Shown: positions 39,301 to 50,655 of the stretch, in pieces | How positions within the stretch are numbered: position 1 is the stretch's first letter | How the letters are laid out: each line of letters starts with the position of its first letter | NCBI GenBank assembly: GCA_014549065.1 | Contig: JACDOX010000163.1 | Span: 393,028-457,027, forward strand | Source of the DNA: Cardinalis cardinalis | Taxonomy: Eukaryota; Chordata; Aves; Passeriformes; Cardinalidae | Direction of reading: 5' to 3' | Length of the DNA stretch: 64,000 nt | Made by a program: the position numbers and the translations under genes | The notes under the pieces: model-generated | What the model was told of the DNA's origin: nothing | Database searches by the model: none | The model's input: only the letters and a program-made list of their open reading frames with translations

Positions 39301-39848
39301 TGCAGGGTTTTCCTGGGCACTCTCTCAGCTCAGGAGTGACTCTGTGACAGAAGCTGTGTCCAAGGCCTGAGCACAGCTTATCAGGGCCTGTTTCCCTACC
39401 ACTGGCCCTGGCAGCAAAGCAGGCTGCTCTTGCCCTCCCTGCAGGCAATCCCAGGTGCTGGGGGCAGGCAGGGGTTGCTGATGTATCCCAGGCTCCTTTC
39501 TGGCCAATCCAGACCGGCAGCTCTGCTGGCTCAGAGGAAACACACTGGAAATCAGAAAGCCCAAAGGAAAAAAGGCACAAATCAGGAGTGGAAGCCANCA
39601 CTGCTGGTCTTGCTCTTTTGAATTCCTNAATGCAGAGCCTTCAGGACAGCCTTTAGGATGGGGTGGTTATAGTACCAGCCTGGTTAGGAGCTGTGATGTA
39701 TTTCATTGCCCCTGGGGTGTAATGATACCTCAATAACAGCATAGATGAGAAGTCCCAGTGACATCCTGTGTACTCTAAGCCAGAGTGTCCAAAATGTGGT
39801 GCTTGGCCCTCAGTCCCTTTGCCACCAGCCCAGGGAAATCTGGCTGCA
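36327..39848. other. Unique intronic sequence
   Basis: No gene. A (GTT)n run of about eight units lies at 38034-38059. Confidence 0.5.
38034..38059 (+). repeat. (GTT)n microsatellite
   Basis: About eight perfect GTT triplets. Confidence 0.95.
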
Positions 39849-39856
39849 GTTTAAGT

Positions 39857-40992
39857 ATTGTAAATTCACAGTGAGCCCCATGGCAGGGAAGAACAATGCA
39901 TCTGACTCTATGCTGTCAGAAGGCTAATTTATTACTTTATTATGCTATATTATATTAAAGACTATAATATAAACACTATACTATAAAATATAAATACTAT
40001 ACTGTATGTCTTGGTTTGGAAAGACAGGTGCCTGCTAAGGCTAAGGAGCCTCCCCTGAAATGGAGAATGTAAACCTCCCCCTCACTCAGAGTTTCTATAA
40101 ATTTTAAATTAAGGGGCTCTCAGGTAAAAAATATGGGAGCAGGAAATAACAGTTCTTTAATAGGAAAGAAAATGAAAGGATAAAATAAACAATGCAGTNC
40201 ACTAGAACAACACTGACAGAGTCAGAACCCAACCTGGCACCCTGTGGGTCAGGGTGTTGGTGCAGTCCCATTGGAATTGTGGCTCAGCCCTCCTGCAGTG
40301 TTAGGGGTGGTTCTGTTGGAGCAGGGATCCTGTACAGAAGGATGGATTCTTCCTCTGAAGATCCAGGGGAAGGAGAGGCAGCTGCTGTTCCTCTGGGCAA
40401 TCCAGTGGGGAAGCCATGCTGGTGTTCCAGAATCTCCAGATTCTATCCAGGTAAGAATGCTTGGCTCCTCCCTCTGGGCTCACATCTCCCAATGGGATGC
40501 TGTAGTTCTTATCAGCCATGCAGTGACATTCAATAGCTGTTATCAGCAGATGTGCCCCCGGAGAGAGGAGTGGGTGTGGAAGAGATAAGGAAAACTGCCC
40601 ACTTGACAAAAGACAAAAGACCATCTGCCATACAGATGGTAATAGAAAACATCTTGCCTTGCAATCTGGAATACTATACTATACTAAAGAATACAGCAAG
40701 GATACTCACTGAATGCTAAAAAGATANTAATGAAAACTCCTGATTCTTTCCAGAATCCCTACACAGCTTGGCCCTGATTGGCCAAAGAGTGAAAACAACT
40801 CCCAGCAGAATCCAATGGAACAATCACCTGTGGGGAAACAATCTCCAAACACATTCCACATCAGCACAACACAGGAGAAGCAAATGAGATCAGAATTGTT
40901 TTCATTTTCTCTGAGGCCTCTCACTGCCTTTCACCTTCCCAGGAGAAAAACTCTGGGCAAAGGAATCATGTTCAGAGAATGTGAATGCCACA
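39857..40992 (-). mobile_element. Solo LTR, family B, interrupted by a nested insertion
   Basis: The right part (40720-40992) matches 44668-44920 almost base for base. The left part (39857-40006) carries the AT-rich ACTATACT and AATAAA region (plus-strand TTTATT at 39928-39933) and the TGACTCTATGCTGTCAGAAGG end also seen at 21571-21642. The two halves are split by the element at 40007-40668. GTTTAAGT occurs just outside both ends (39849-39856 and 40993-41000), which looks like a target-site duplication, though eight bases is longer than usual and a base or two may belong to the LTR ends. Minus orientation follows from the TGTGGCATTC start at the right end. Confidence 0.8.
40007..40668 (-). 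mobile_element. LTR-like element nested in the family B LTR
   Basis: Begins TGTCTTGGTTTGG, which I recall as the end of a common songbird LTR, and runs to about 40668. Both flanks are ACTATACT-type sequence from the host LTR, so the insertion site is clear but the duplicated target is hidden in that repeat. On the minus strand an ATTAAA signal lies in the expected downstream half (plus-strand CTTTAAT near 40156). The right edge is uncertain by several bases. Confidence 0.65.
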
Positions 40993-41201
40993 GTTTAAGT
41001 GTTGGATTTTCCCTCTCAGAAGTATGAGGGGAACAAGGAGCTTCCCTGATGTCTGAGACCCTGCAGGTGTGAGCAGGCTTGTGCTTTCCACTGTGGAGGA
41101 NGAAGGTCTAGGAGCCTGGAAATAAAAGGATTCTGGGTCTCCAGCCAGGTTCTCTGTTAAATTGGATGCCACCCTTTTGGACTAAACTTCTCCCAGTACC
41201 C

Positions 41202-41270
41202 AAAAAAAGAGCAAAACAAACAAAAAACCATCAAANAAACGAAAAAAACCAGCACCAAAACAAAAAAAAG
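41202..41270 (+). repeat. A-rich low-complexity tract
   Basis: A-runs broken by single C or G, of the CAAAACAAAC type. No LINE or SINE body precedes it. Confidence 0.85.
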
Positions 41271-42487
41271 CCTTGCAATGGTCAAGAAACTAAAGGGTGT
41301 TGGCTCAGAGAGCACTGCTGAGCAGCCAGGTGGGTTGACCTTTCAGTGCCAGAACCCTTTTCAGTCCTATGAATGAAGAATAAAGAGTTGCACTTGTTTT
41401 TTATGATGCATCTTCTTTTAATTAGGGACAGTGAATGTTTCTGATTGCATCCTTATGCCAGTTGAAATGAAACTAGCAAAGGCATTTTGCTAGTAGGGTT
41501 GGTGTCCTTGTGTGCAGTGCTGGAAGTGGTGTGGGAGCCCTGGCAGTGCTCTGGTGTCAGGGGCTGAGCCTGTGCCTGGCCTCTGGGTGGGCAGGGGAGC
41601 AGGAGGTGTTGGCTGAGCCCACTGAATGGGCTGGGAGTGCTTCTACCTGCAGCTGCCCATCTGTGCTCCCCTTGAGGGGCAATGTGTGCAATTTATTCCT
41701 CGCTCCATAGGAGAAATTACCTGGGGAGATGTCTCCTGCCCTTTGGTTATGGAGCAGTGCAGAGCTTCCCCTGGAATGCCTCCTTCCANGTGGGAAACAG
41801 GGATCCTATTGACTTCATTTGCTGGGAGAAGAGTGAAATCCATCCTTAACTTGGCTGGGCTCCCAACAAAGCCAGATAAACAAACAGTACTTGTATTTTT
41901 CCAAGATGTGCCCAGAGGAGAGAGGGGAAGCTCTGCTGTGTAGGAATGATTTTGAGGCCAGCACAGGTTGGAAGGAGATTATTCCAGTGCATTGACCAGA
42001 GGCAAAATCACTTCTCATTCNACCAGTGCCGAAATTCTGAGTGAGGGAAAGGAGTTTGACAGAAACAGGTTATACCTTCACAGGGACAGGGATACTGCCC
42101 TTGTTTAGCCCTTTGTACCTAAGAAATTCAATTATTGCCTGAGAATGCATTTGGTTTTACCAGCTTAGCTCTATTGGCTGAAATTGCACATTATGATATG
42201 TATTTGCAAGGCATTAAGTTGCTTCCTGTAATTTAACTCTTTAAATACNCTCAAGTATCCAGCAGATGTTACCAGGCAAATTCAGCATCAGGGCTGTTCC
42301 AACAAGGATACTTGATGTGTATTTTTAACTGGTGGGGAAGCACAGCTGCTGTAGTGCTGTGTGTGGGGTCAGGCTTTCCTCAGGGTGGGTTTCAGTCTGC
42401 CAGCCATGCCAGGGAGAGCCCCTGTGTGAGTGTGACCCAGCTCCAGGGGCAGGGCTGGGGGCTGGCTGGGAATCTCACAGCTGAGGA
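41271..42487. other. Unique intronic sequence
   Basis: No gene or repeat recognised. Confidence 0.5.
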
Positions 42488-42877
42488 TCACAGAATCACA
42501 GAATTAATGAGGTTGGAAAANACCTTTTGAGATCCTCTAGTCCAACCCTGCCCTAACACCTCCCAGTCACTGAGTGCCACATCCAGGCTTTTTTTGACAC
42601 CTCCAGGGATGGTGACTCCACTCTCTCCCTGGGCAGACAGTTCCCGTGCCCAGTCACTCTTTCAGTGAAGAATTTTTTTTCTAATGGCCAACCCTTGGTC
42701 TAATTTCTAGTGTCTAACCCTTGTCTAATTTCCCTTGGTGCAGCTTAAGGCTGTGTCCCCTCATTCTGTCAGTGCTGCCTGGGAGAAGAGACCAAGCCCC
42801 CAAGACTACAGCCTCCTTTCAGGGAGCTGTGGAGAGTGACAAGGTCACCCCTGAGCCTCCTTTTCTCCAGGATGTGA
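42488..42877 (-). mobile_element. CR1 LINE fragment (about 390 bp of the 3' end)
   Basis: Starts on the plus strand with TCACAGAATCACAGAATT and GAGGTTGGAAAANACC, then the CR1-typical AGTCCAACC, GGTGACTCCAC, CCCTGGGCAG and CTCCTTTTCTCCAGG blocks in order. It is longer than the copy at 10265 and lies in the same antisense direction. A local CTAATTTC/CTTGTCTAATTTC duplication (42690-42732) is internal. It ends about 140 bp before the 19-bp minisatellite. Confidence 0.92.
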
Positions 42878-43017
42878 CCTTGAAAGTTGGCAAGAAGTGC
42901 CGAATCCTGCAGTGGTGTCTGGCCCAGCCTGTGGGCACACAGNGACAAAATCCCAGCAGGGTGAGCCCATCCAGCTGTGCTGGAGGCTGCCTTGGCACAC
43001 CTCCCTCGTGAACACTT

Positions 43018-43833
43018 GTGTGTGTGCATGTCAGGTGTGTCATGTGTGTGCATGCCAGGTGTGTGTGTGCACACCAGGTGTGTATGTGCACTCCAGCTGT
43101 GTCTGTGCACACCAGGTGTGTGTGTGCACTCCAGCTGTGTGTGTGCACTCCAGGTGTGTGTGTGCATGCCAGGTGTGTGTGTGCACTCCAGGTGTGTGTG
43201 TGCATTCCAGGTGTGTGTGTGCACACCAGGTGTGTGTGTGCATTCCAGGTATGTGTGTGCATTCCAGCTGTGTGTGTGCACTCCAGGTGTGTGTGTGCAC
43301 TCCAGNNNNNNNNNNNNNNNNNNNNNNNNNNNNNNNNNNNNNNNNNNNNNNNNNNNNNNNNNNNNNNNNNNNNNNNNNNNNNNNNNNNNNNNNNNNNNNN
43401 NNNNNNNNNNNNNNNNNNNNNNNNNNNNNNNNNNNNNNNNNNNNNNNNNNNNNNNNNNNNNNNNNNNNNNNNNNNNNNNNNNNNNNNNNNNNNNNNNNNN
43501 NNNNNNNNNNNNNNNNNNNNNNNNNNNNNNNNNNNNNNNNNNNNNNNNNNNNNNNNNNNNNNNNNNNNNNNNNNNNNNNNNNNNNNNNNNNNNNNNNNNN
43601 NNNNNNNNNNNNNNNNNNNNNNNNNNNNNNNNNNNNNNNNNNNNNNNNNNNNNNNNNNNNNNNNNNNNNNNNNNNNNNNNNNNNNNNNNNNNNNNNNNNN
43701 NNNNNNNNNNNNNNNNNNNNNNNNNNNNNNNNNNNNNNNNNNNNNNNNNNNNNNNNNNNNNNNNNNNNNNNNNNNNNNNNNNNNNNNNNNTGTGCACTCC
43801 AGATGTGTCTGTTCACTCCAGGTGTGTGTGTCA
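43018..43833 (+). repeat. 19-bp minisatellite interrupted by a gap
   Basis: Units of the form CCAGGTGTGTGTGTGCACT vary at CACT, CATG, CATT and CACA, and at GG versus GC. Because 19 is not a multiple of three and the unit lacks stop codons, all three forward frames stay open through it and give CVCTPG/CVHSR/CVCALQ peptides. The N run at 43306-43790 interrupts it, and the array resumes for about two units afterwards, so its true length is unknown. Confidence 0.97.
43306..43790. other. Assembly gap (485 N) inside the minisatellite
   Basis: Both edges are minisatellite units, so the missing sequence is very likely more of the same array. Confidence 0.98.
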
Positions 43834-44667
43834 GGCCAGGGCAGAGCTGTGCCCTCACACTGGGCTGTGCAGAGCCCTCTGGGCAGGCTGATTTGTTACA
43901 GACTGGCAGCCCTGGCCAGCAGAGGGTTATCAGCACAAAGGTGGGGATGGAGCAGATNGCAGAAATAGCATCTCCCTTGCTCAGCCTGGTGTATGAATGG
44001 TGGGAAAAGCCTCTCAGTTTTGTCACAATTGGTGTCTTTTCTAACCTGAAGGGTTGAATTACTTACATGTGGGGCTAAAATAGCTCTAAGTGCATGTTTA
44101 TTGCCTGGCTCTGGAGCTGCCATTTACAGGTTTAACAGCCCTAATGCTTTAAATGAAAGGATGAGGAGTGTATGTGGTAGAGTGTTCCAAAATGATATGT
44201 GCCTTGTTATTTGGACACAAGTACAGCACTAAAAGTCCTGTTCTGTTTAATACAGAATATTTTTCTTTTGCAGACCCTGGTTTTAAATATCCTACAATGA
44301 ACCAGTAAACATTGAGAGGCTTTGAATATGTAGAAAATGCTGTTACATAAATCTTATGGTTAAGAAAATTAAACTGTTCACGTACAACCATCTACTGAAA
44401 TTACCAATTTTGTGGGCTATTTTAACACCCATAGCTAGTTTTCTACTTTTTGTGAAATTAATATTATTTTTGCTTTTTGCTCCTGCCCTCTTGTTTTGGT
44501 GCTTTTAAGAAAGTAAGTCAGGGAAACAGTGCACTGGGGGAGGAGAAAGCTCCAGGATGTTCTCTGCATGACAGAGGAGGTGCTAAAATAGCAGCGCATT
44601 ATTTTTTTTAGTTGCTCAAAAAAAGGAAAGATTGACTGCTCAACTTCCTCTATATTCTATATATATA
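43834..44667. other. Unique intronic sequence
   Basis: No gene. Ends in a short TATATATA run against the LTR fragment. Confidence 0.5.
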
Positions 44668-44920
44668 TAGAAAACTCCTGACTCTCTCCAGAGCCCCNAC
44701 ACAGCTTGGCCCTGATTGGCCAAAGAGTGAAAACAACTCCCAGCAGAATCCAATGGAACAATCACCTGTGGGGAAACAATCTCCAAACACATTCCACATG
44801 AGCACAACACAGGAGAAGCAAATGAGATCAGAATTGGTTTCCTTTTCTCTGAGGCTTCTCAGCTTCCCAGGAGAAAAATCNTGGGCAAAAGGGATTATTT
44901 CAGAGAATGTGAATGCTACA
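44668..44920 (-). mobile_element. LTR fragment, family B
   Basis: Nearly identical to 40733-40992 from AACTCCTGA to GAATGCTACA. The half carrying the polyadenylation signal is missing, cut off at a TATATATA run on the left, so only the 5' U3 part remains. Confidence 0.85.
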
Positions 44921-46099
44921 AGTGCCCAAAATTATTATTTTTTTAATAGAATGAAAAACATTTGCTGGTCCTTCCTGCAGGTACCTCGTTAAAACTNCAT
45001 CTTCTTCTTTTTAGATGCAGAGCATGTTTCATACCTCTGACAGGTTGGCAGGTGCATTGCTTTTAGGCTTTAACTGACCCCCAGAAAATCAGTGAACAAG
45101 CAAAATCCTGGAAGTCAAAATCAAAAACTTTCTGTATCAGATGCCTCAGGAGTGGTGTCATGTGCACTTACCTTCTGTCAAGTGGCACCTGGCTCAGATT
45201 CTCCCACATTCAGGATGCCATTTCTTTTCCATAGAGAGTTTTTAAAAAGCCTCATCAAAAAGGCTTTGAGTAAATGCAGCATCTCATGCAAAATTATTAT
45301 TTTTGGTGGAAGATGTGGATGGCATGCTGAATCTACAGTGATGAGCTTTCAAGNAGTATCATCTCTTTGCCTTGTTCATCCAAGTGTGCTGTGTGTAATT
45401 ACTGAAAATATTCTTATAGGTCCCTGATTTGGTGTTGTGGCTTGAGGTTTTTTGCACTTTTCTTAATATGAAAGAGTATCTTAAAACTGAAATTAGCACT
45501 GCACATACACTGACCAGAGGTGAGCCTAGAACTACCCTACTCTCTTAGAAAGGAGGGTTAGAGCAGCAGCAAGCTTTTTTCTCTTGTATCTCCCTTTGCA
45601 AGAAGTGATCTGTACTGAGCTGATGTGCTAATCATTCTTCTCTACAGTGTAATTCCTAGAGCATTCTAGCCTTTCCCATTTCCTTCAGCAAAACCTTAAT
45701 CATGATGTATTTTGCTTTCCTCTTAGCCATTAGATGNCTAATTGTTCTTCCTTTAGTCATATTAAATTATCCAGCTGATTACCTGCTGCAGCAGATTGTG
45801 TGGATCCTGCACTTTACCCACCATGAGCAGTCCTGTCTCTGCAGCCCTAAAAAGGGAAGATTCTCCCAAACAAGTATCTTGCAGCATTTTCAGATTACCA
45901 GTCATTTNTTCACATTCTGTATTTTTTAATGACTCTACATTTTTATCCTCACTCTCAAAGTCCTATTTCCTTAATGACTGCACATTTAAANCCCTGAATT
46001 TACTTCCACACTGCATCACTCACAGAGGATGCTCTGCCAGGGAGGTGTTAAGCTGGGCAGAGAAGCAGCTCTTTGGGGCTGCAGTGCAGTGGTCACCAT
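44921..46099. other. Unique intronic sequence
   Basis: No gene or repeat recognised. Confidence 0.5.
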
Positions 46100-46485
46100 T
46101 GTCGCAGACATCTTTTTATGAAAAATCCTTTCCTTAGGATTTTTCCTCCTGAGAAGCTGAGAGGCCTCAGGAACAAAATGTAACCAATGGTTATCTGCTG
46201 CTGTGGAATGCAACAGGTGCATCTGGGATTGGTCNCATGTGGATGTTTCTAATTAATGGCCAATCACAGCTGGCTCGGAGTCTCTGTCTGAGACACAAGC
46301 CTTTGTTATTCTTCTCTCCTTTCTATTCTTAGCTTAGCTAGCCTTCTGATNAAACCTTTTCTTCTATTCTTTTAGTATAGTTTCAATATAATAAATATCA
46401 TAAAATAATAAATCAAGCCTTCTGAAACATGGAGTCCGCTCCTCGTCTCTTCCCTCAACATAAGACCCCNGTGAACACNGTCACA
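46100..46485 (+). mobile_element. Complete solo LTR, family K, with 6-bp target duplication
   Basis: The LTR runs from TGTCGCAGACATC to GGTCACA-like ACNGTCACA and is bracketed by a perfect CACCAT at 46094-46099 and 46486-46491. A 6-bp duplication is the signature of class II (ERVK/alpharetrovirus-like) integrases. AATAAA is intact at 46407-46412. The copy at 53109-53474 is the same family on the other strand. No internal retroviral sequence adjoins it, so it arose by LTR-LTR recombination. This is the one sense copy that keeps its canonical polyadenylation signal. Confidence 0.92.
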
Positions 46486-46966
46486 CACCATCTCCTGACC
46501 TTTCCTGGTGCCTGCTCTGCTCTCTTCCCTGATGTTCCTGACCCACCACTTGGGCCATGTCACACAACCAAGAAGAGAATTTTTCATGTTTATTGAGCCT
46601 CAGGGCATGTTGCATTTGACACTGTTTTCCATGAGCTTTTGCTGCTTGTTAGGGAGAGAGCCTTTGATGGTGAATTTGTAAAATATTCCTTGTAAAGAAG
46701 CCGTGGTTCCCTGAAAACTTCCAGGGGATCTAATACAATCCCTTTGCCATTCAGCACAGAGCTTCTCAGGTGGGTGAGGCAGGTCCAGTGATGCCTGTTT
46801 GCACCTCCAGTGCTGTGCAGGCTGCAGGTGATGGGCTCAATGAAGGGATCACATCCGTGCCTTGAGTGAGCAGGGAATTCAGGAGGGGCAGAGCCCATGT
46901 GGTGAAGATTTTATTTGTATGCTACCTGTGCTGAGCTGAGCAGAGCAGATTTGGGTTCTTTTCTGT
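46486..46966. other. Unique intronic sequence
   Basis: No gene or repeat recognised. Confidence 0.5.
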
Positions 46967-47028
46967 CTTAAACTCCCAGATCTTACTGTGGCTGTTCCTT
47001 AAACTCCNAGATCTTACTGTGGCTGTTC
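46967..47028 (+). repeat. Tandem duplication, 2 x 31 bp
   Basis: The unit CTTAAACTCCCAGATCTTAC plus 11 bases is repeated directly, identical apart from one N. Confidence 0.92.
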
Positions 47029-50000
47029 CTTTGTCAGTGCAGAGACAATGAGCTGGGCCAGATTCCTGCCCAGTGGAAGTGGTGCTGCCTCTGCAGCTGA
47101 GTGGCACCAGATTGTGCTGAGAACTTCTGTTTTCTTCAGTAATTTTCACAATCTTCTGAAACAGCATTGCTCATGATCCTTCCCCAAGCCTGTTATTTTC
47201 ACTGCCTCTTTCTCCCTTGCACTAACCAGTATTTTAAAACCCTTCCTCCCTCTTTAGGACCTTTTCTATAAGTGACCCCCCCAAACCAAGCTGGCTCAGC
47301 CTGTCTGTTGGAGAGTCATAAAAATCAGAAGGTTTTAAGAAAATTAAGAAAGCAATGTGAGGAATGTGTGGTGCCCAATGGCTGAGGCACAGCTGAGTTT
47401 GACTACCCATGTAAACTCCAGGTTTTTGGTACAGCTGATGGGGGCTCCAGTATTTAATCTTCTCAGCCTGGCCACACCAGCCAGACATCAGAGGTTTCAG
47501 CAGCATTCAGTGCCTGCTCTTGAGCCAGAAGGATTCCTGCATATCCCTCTGCCTGGAATGCTGCTCCTTGTCCCCACATCTTTCAGGGCTCCCACTTGGC
47601 TTTCTGTGAAACCTTCCTCTCCCTGGAGGAGATGGCAGCTCCACTGCTGGGACTGATGTGTGTGCCAGGTTCTTGCCTCGGGACTTTCAGGTGCTGNAAA
47701 CTGCCTGAGCAAATGTCATATGGGACTTGTTCATTCCTTTTTATACACTTCCTCTCACTTAATGTGGATGAGATGTACAGTTTGAATCCCTTATTCTAAT
47801 AAAATATTCTTGGTGTGTGGTGTTGCAGTTCAGAGGGTAAACCTAAGGACAGGACACAGGTAGACAGATCTTGTGCTGAAATCCTGTGTTAGGCACCTGG
47901 GTTAGCTACAGGCTGCAGCGTGTTCTAGCCTCAGAATTTCAGTCTGTGCAGGTGACAGTTTGGGTTGTAGCACCCTGGAGAAGCAGGATTTAAACAAGTG
48001 AAGCACTGCTCTTCTCTCATGTAGGTGATGTAGGCTGACTGTGACTGAAGAGCAGCAGACTTTGTTCTCTCTTCTGGGGGAAGTGTCAAAGCTGGTTTGC
48101 TTTCCATACCTGGTCTTGCTTCTAATTTTAGTTAATTTTGTGTTCTGTAGTACTATATTTACAGTCAGGAATACATTAGAAAATGCTTGTTTGCCTGTGT
48201 GAGGTGNTTTAAAAGTTTATTAGACAACAGAGATTGGTAGGCAATCCATGGTGCTGTAAAAATAGAATCACAAAAGCTATTACAAGCATATAATGTGCAA
48301 AGAAATTTCTTTCCTTCAGTTATTATTAGAAAGGTTGGGGTTTATGCCTTTGTGCTTTTGCAAGCCACAGACACTTTGCTCAGCCTGAGGCACGGTTTCA
48401 GCCACAGCATGTTTTCATCCACTCATCCACAGCTGAAAAACACCTCAGGAAGTAAAAAGGAGGGGGGGGAATCCCAGTGCTTTTTTTAAGTCATTGAGGG
48501 CTCAAGCAAACTCAGTGTTTCCTTCCTGCAGTCAGACAAGGTTCTGCAGAGGGCAGAAGGGTATTTTCTGAGCAGCAGCTGCAGGGATGTGTTGGGGAGT
48601 CCTGCTGCTATCAGAACTCACCTCCAATCCTAATCCCAGGTTGGCCAGTTTTAATTCCACAGTTTGATTTCACAGGTTTGAAGTGCCAGGAACATGGAGT
48701 GTGACTTGCTGAAGTGTCACACAAATCCTTCTTGCAGAAGCTGCCCTGAGGTAGCAGGAGAACAATGCTCCAGCCTGACAGACCTACCCAGCTCCTCTCC
48801 TGGCACTGCCAACCCTCTGGCAAAGCCCAGCAGTGCCAGCCCTGCCCAGGGACATCTGTGCTCCAGGATTCCTCATTCCTTTGCAGTGTCTGTGACGTGT
48901 GTGCTTTCTGGAGAGGGATTGCTCAGCTGCCCTGGCTGTCAGGCTGTGCTGGGAGNGCAGGATTTGGAGCTGGCTGTGGGAAGTGGCTCCCAGAGCATCC
49001 TCCCAGGTCTCTGTTTGCTGGTTCTGNCTGCTCAGAGATGACACGCTCCAGAAACTGTTCTGGATCCTTCACAGACCATGAAATGCTTTCCATATCAAGT
49101 AAAATATATTGTTTATGTTGTTTTAGAAGACATAAATGGCCCTGATGATGTGGCTTCCCATGGAACCTTTGCTTGTTGTGTAGGGAGCCTGTAACCCCAC
49201 CACGCACCTTCTGTCAGAGTTGTGGCAGCTTCAGACCACAGGCAGAGCCTCTGTGCAGCCCCATCCATGGTCAGGGGTTTCTGCATGTTGAAATCCCTTA
49301 ATGCTCACCGTGGGGGCTGTTCATGGATTCAGGTTGTGGTGGTTGTGCTCAGGAGAGAGGAAGGAAAGGTTGTGTTCAGTGTTGGGAACATTCTGTTTAT
49401 AATTGTAGTCCCTTGCTGAGGTTTCCATGCCCAGCACAAGAGCCATGAATGTCAACTCCTTTGCATGAAAAGCAGTTTTCCCTCTCTTTGCATGGTGTAT
49501 TAATTAAGTCAAATTTGTGCCTGTTCTTGTAGTATTAAATTCATCTCTTTTCAACAGGAAAATTCATCCATATTCTAGAAATATTTCAGTAGTTTTATTC
49601 TGTTATTTTAGTAGATAAGACTGCTTCTCAATAGCAAGAATTCAAGTAGTAACCCAGCTTAGACTAGGTTGCCCTCATAAATTATATCTTCCTAGGAGGA
49701 AGAGAAAATCAGAAGTAATATAAGAGCTTTATCTAGGGAAAAGGCTAATAATGTCACTAACCTCATGATTTCAACTATGGAAATTGTCCTGCAATNTGAA
49801 ATTTATTACATTTAACATTCATGATACTGTTGGACCATTTAATGAGACACAACATAATTGATTTTCCATAATGAGCCATCTACCAAAAATATTGAGAGGA
49901 AAATTGTCTGTTGGCCATCTAAAGAATTTTTTGAAACACAGTTGNGATGCTGTTGAAATAAGGAACTTAACCTCTGAAAGATTTCATTTTTTAATTTAGA

Positions 50001-50234
50001 AAATTAGCTGGTATTGCAATTAAATGTGGAAATTAAGAGTGGATGAGTTTATATAGGAAGCTCTTTGAATTTCAAGCTTTATATTAGAAGCTCAAATATT
50101 TACCACCCGCCACCCTCCCACAATAAGTGTTATTTGAATTAAAATCCCATTTTAGTGTTTCTTGGTTGGGTTCATTGATAGCAGCCCCTGTGTGTTTATG
50201 GATGCAGTGTTCAGGTCAGGGATCACTGCCCAGG
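47029..50234. other. Unique intronic sequence
   Basis: GC-richer to about 49400, then AT-rich. No gene or repeat recognised. Confidence 0.5.
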
Positions 50235-50655
50235 TGNTGCCTTTTTTGGGCTTACCTAGAAACAGAGGCCAGACAAAATTACAANGATAAAAGCAGATAT
50301 ATTTAATGAAGGGCCTTCAGGTACATTAAAGGCAGATGAAGCCCTCCAGGGGCTACACCCAATGGTCATGAGTTTTTTATGNAATTGTAAGTTTGGTCCA
50401 TTCACATCTTATCCACCAATTACAGCTTCAGGTAATGAAGTCATTTACCCCCAGTTTGGTCCCCCCAAATTCACTTTTGTTTACATTTCTGGGGGCCTGA
50501 GACAGTGAGGTGCCCTTGGGTTTCAGGCCTGGAGAGGAACTGTTGTGTCTGAATAAACCAGGAGAACAGTAGCTGACAGGCTNTGGAGCTTTAGAGTTGT
50601 ACCCCAGAGCAGTTCAGAATTTGGAAAATATAAAAGCTCAAATCCTAAGGCATCA
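50235..50655 (-). mobile_element. Solo LTR, family A, copy 2
   Basis: Begins TGNTGCCTT and ends AAGGCATCA. A perfect 4-bp CAGG lies on each side (50231-50234 and 50656-50659). Its polyadenylation signal is the ATTAAA variant on the minus strand (plus-strand TTTAAT near 50301). It aligns with copies 1, 3 and 4 throughout. Confidence 0.88.

Noticed and set aside
41202..41270. A-rich tract as the tail of a retroposed gene or SINE
   Set aside because: No gene-like or SINE-like body precedes it and no target duplication brackets it.
42769..44057. Open frames of 300-386 codons rich in CVCTPG or HTHTWN
   Set aside because: They are translations of a stop-free 19-bp minisatellite and an N gap. All three forward frames are open for the same reason.
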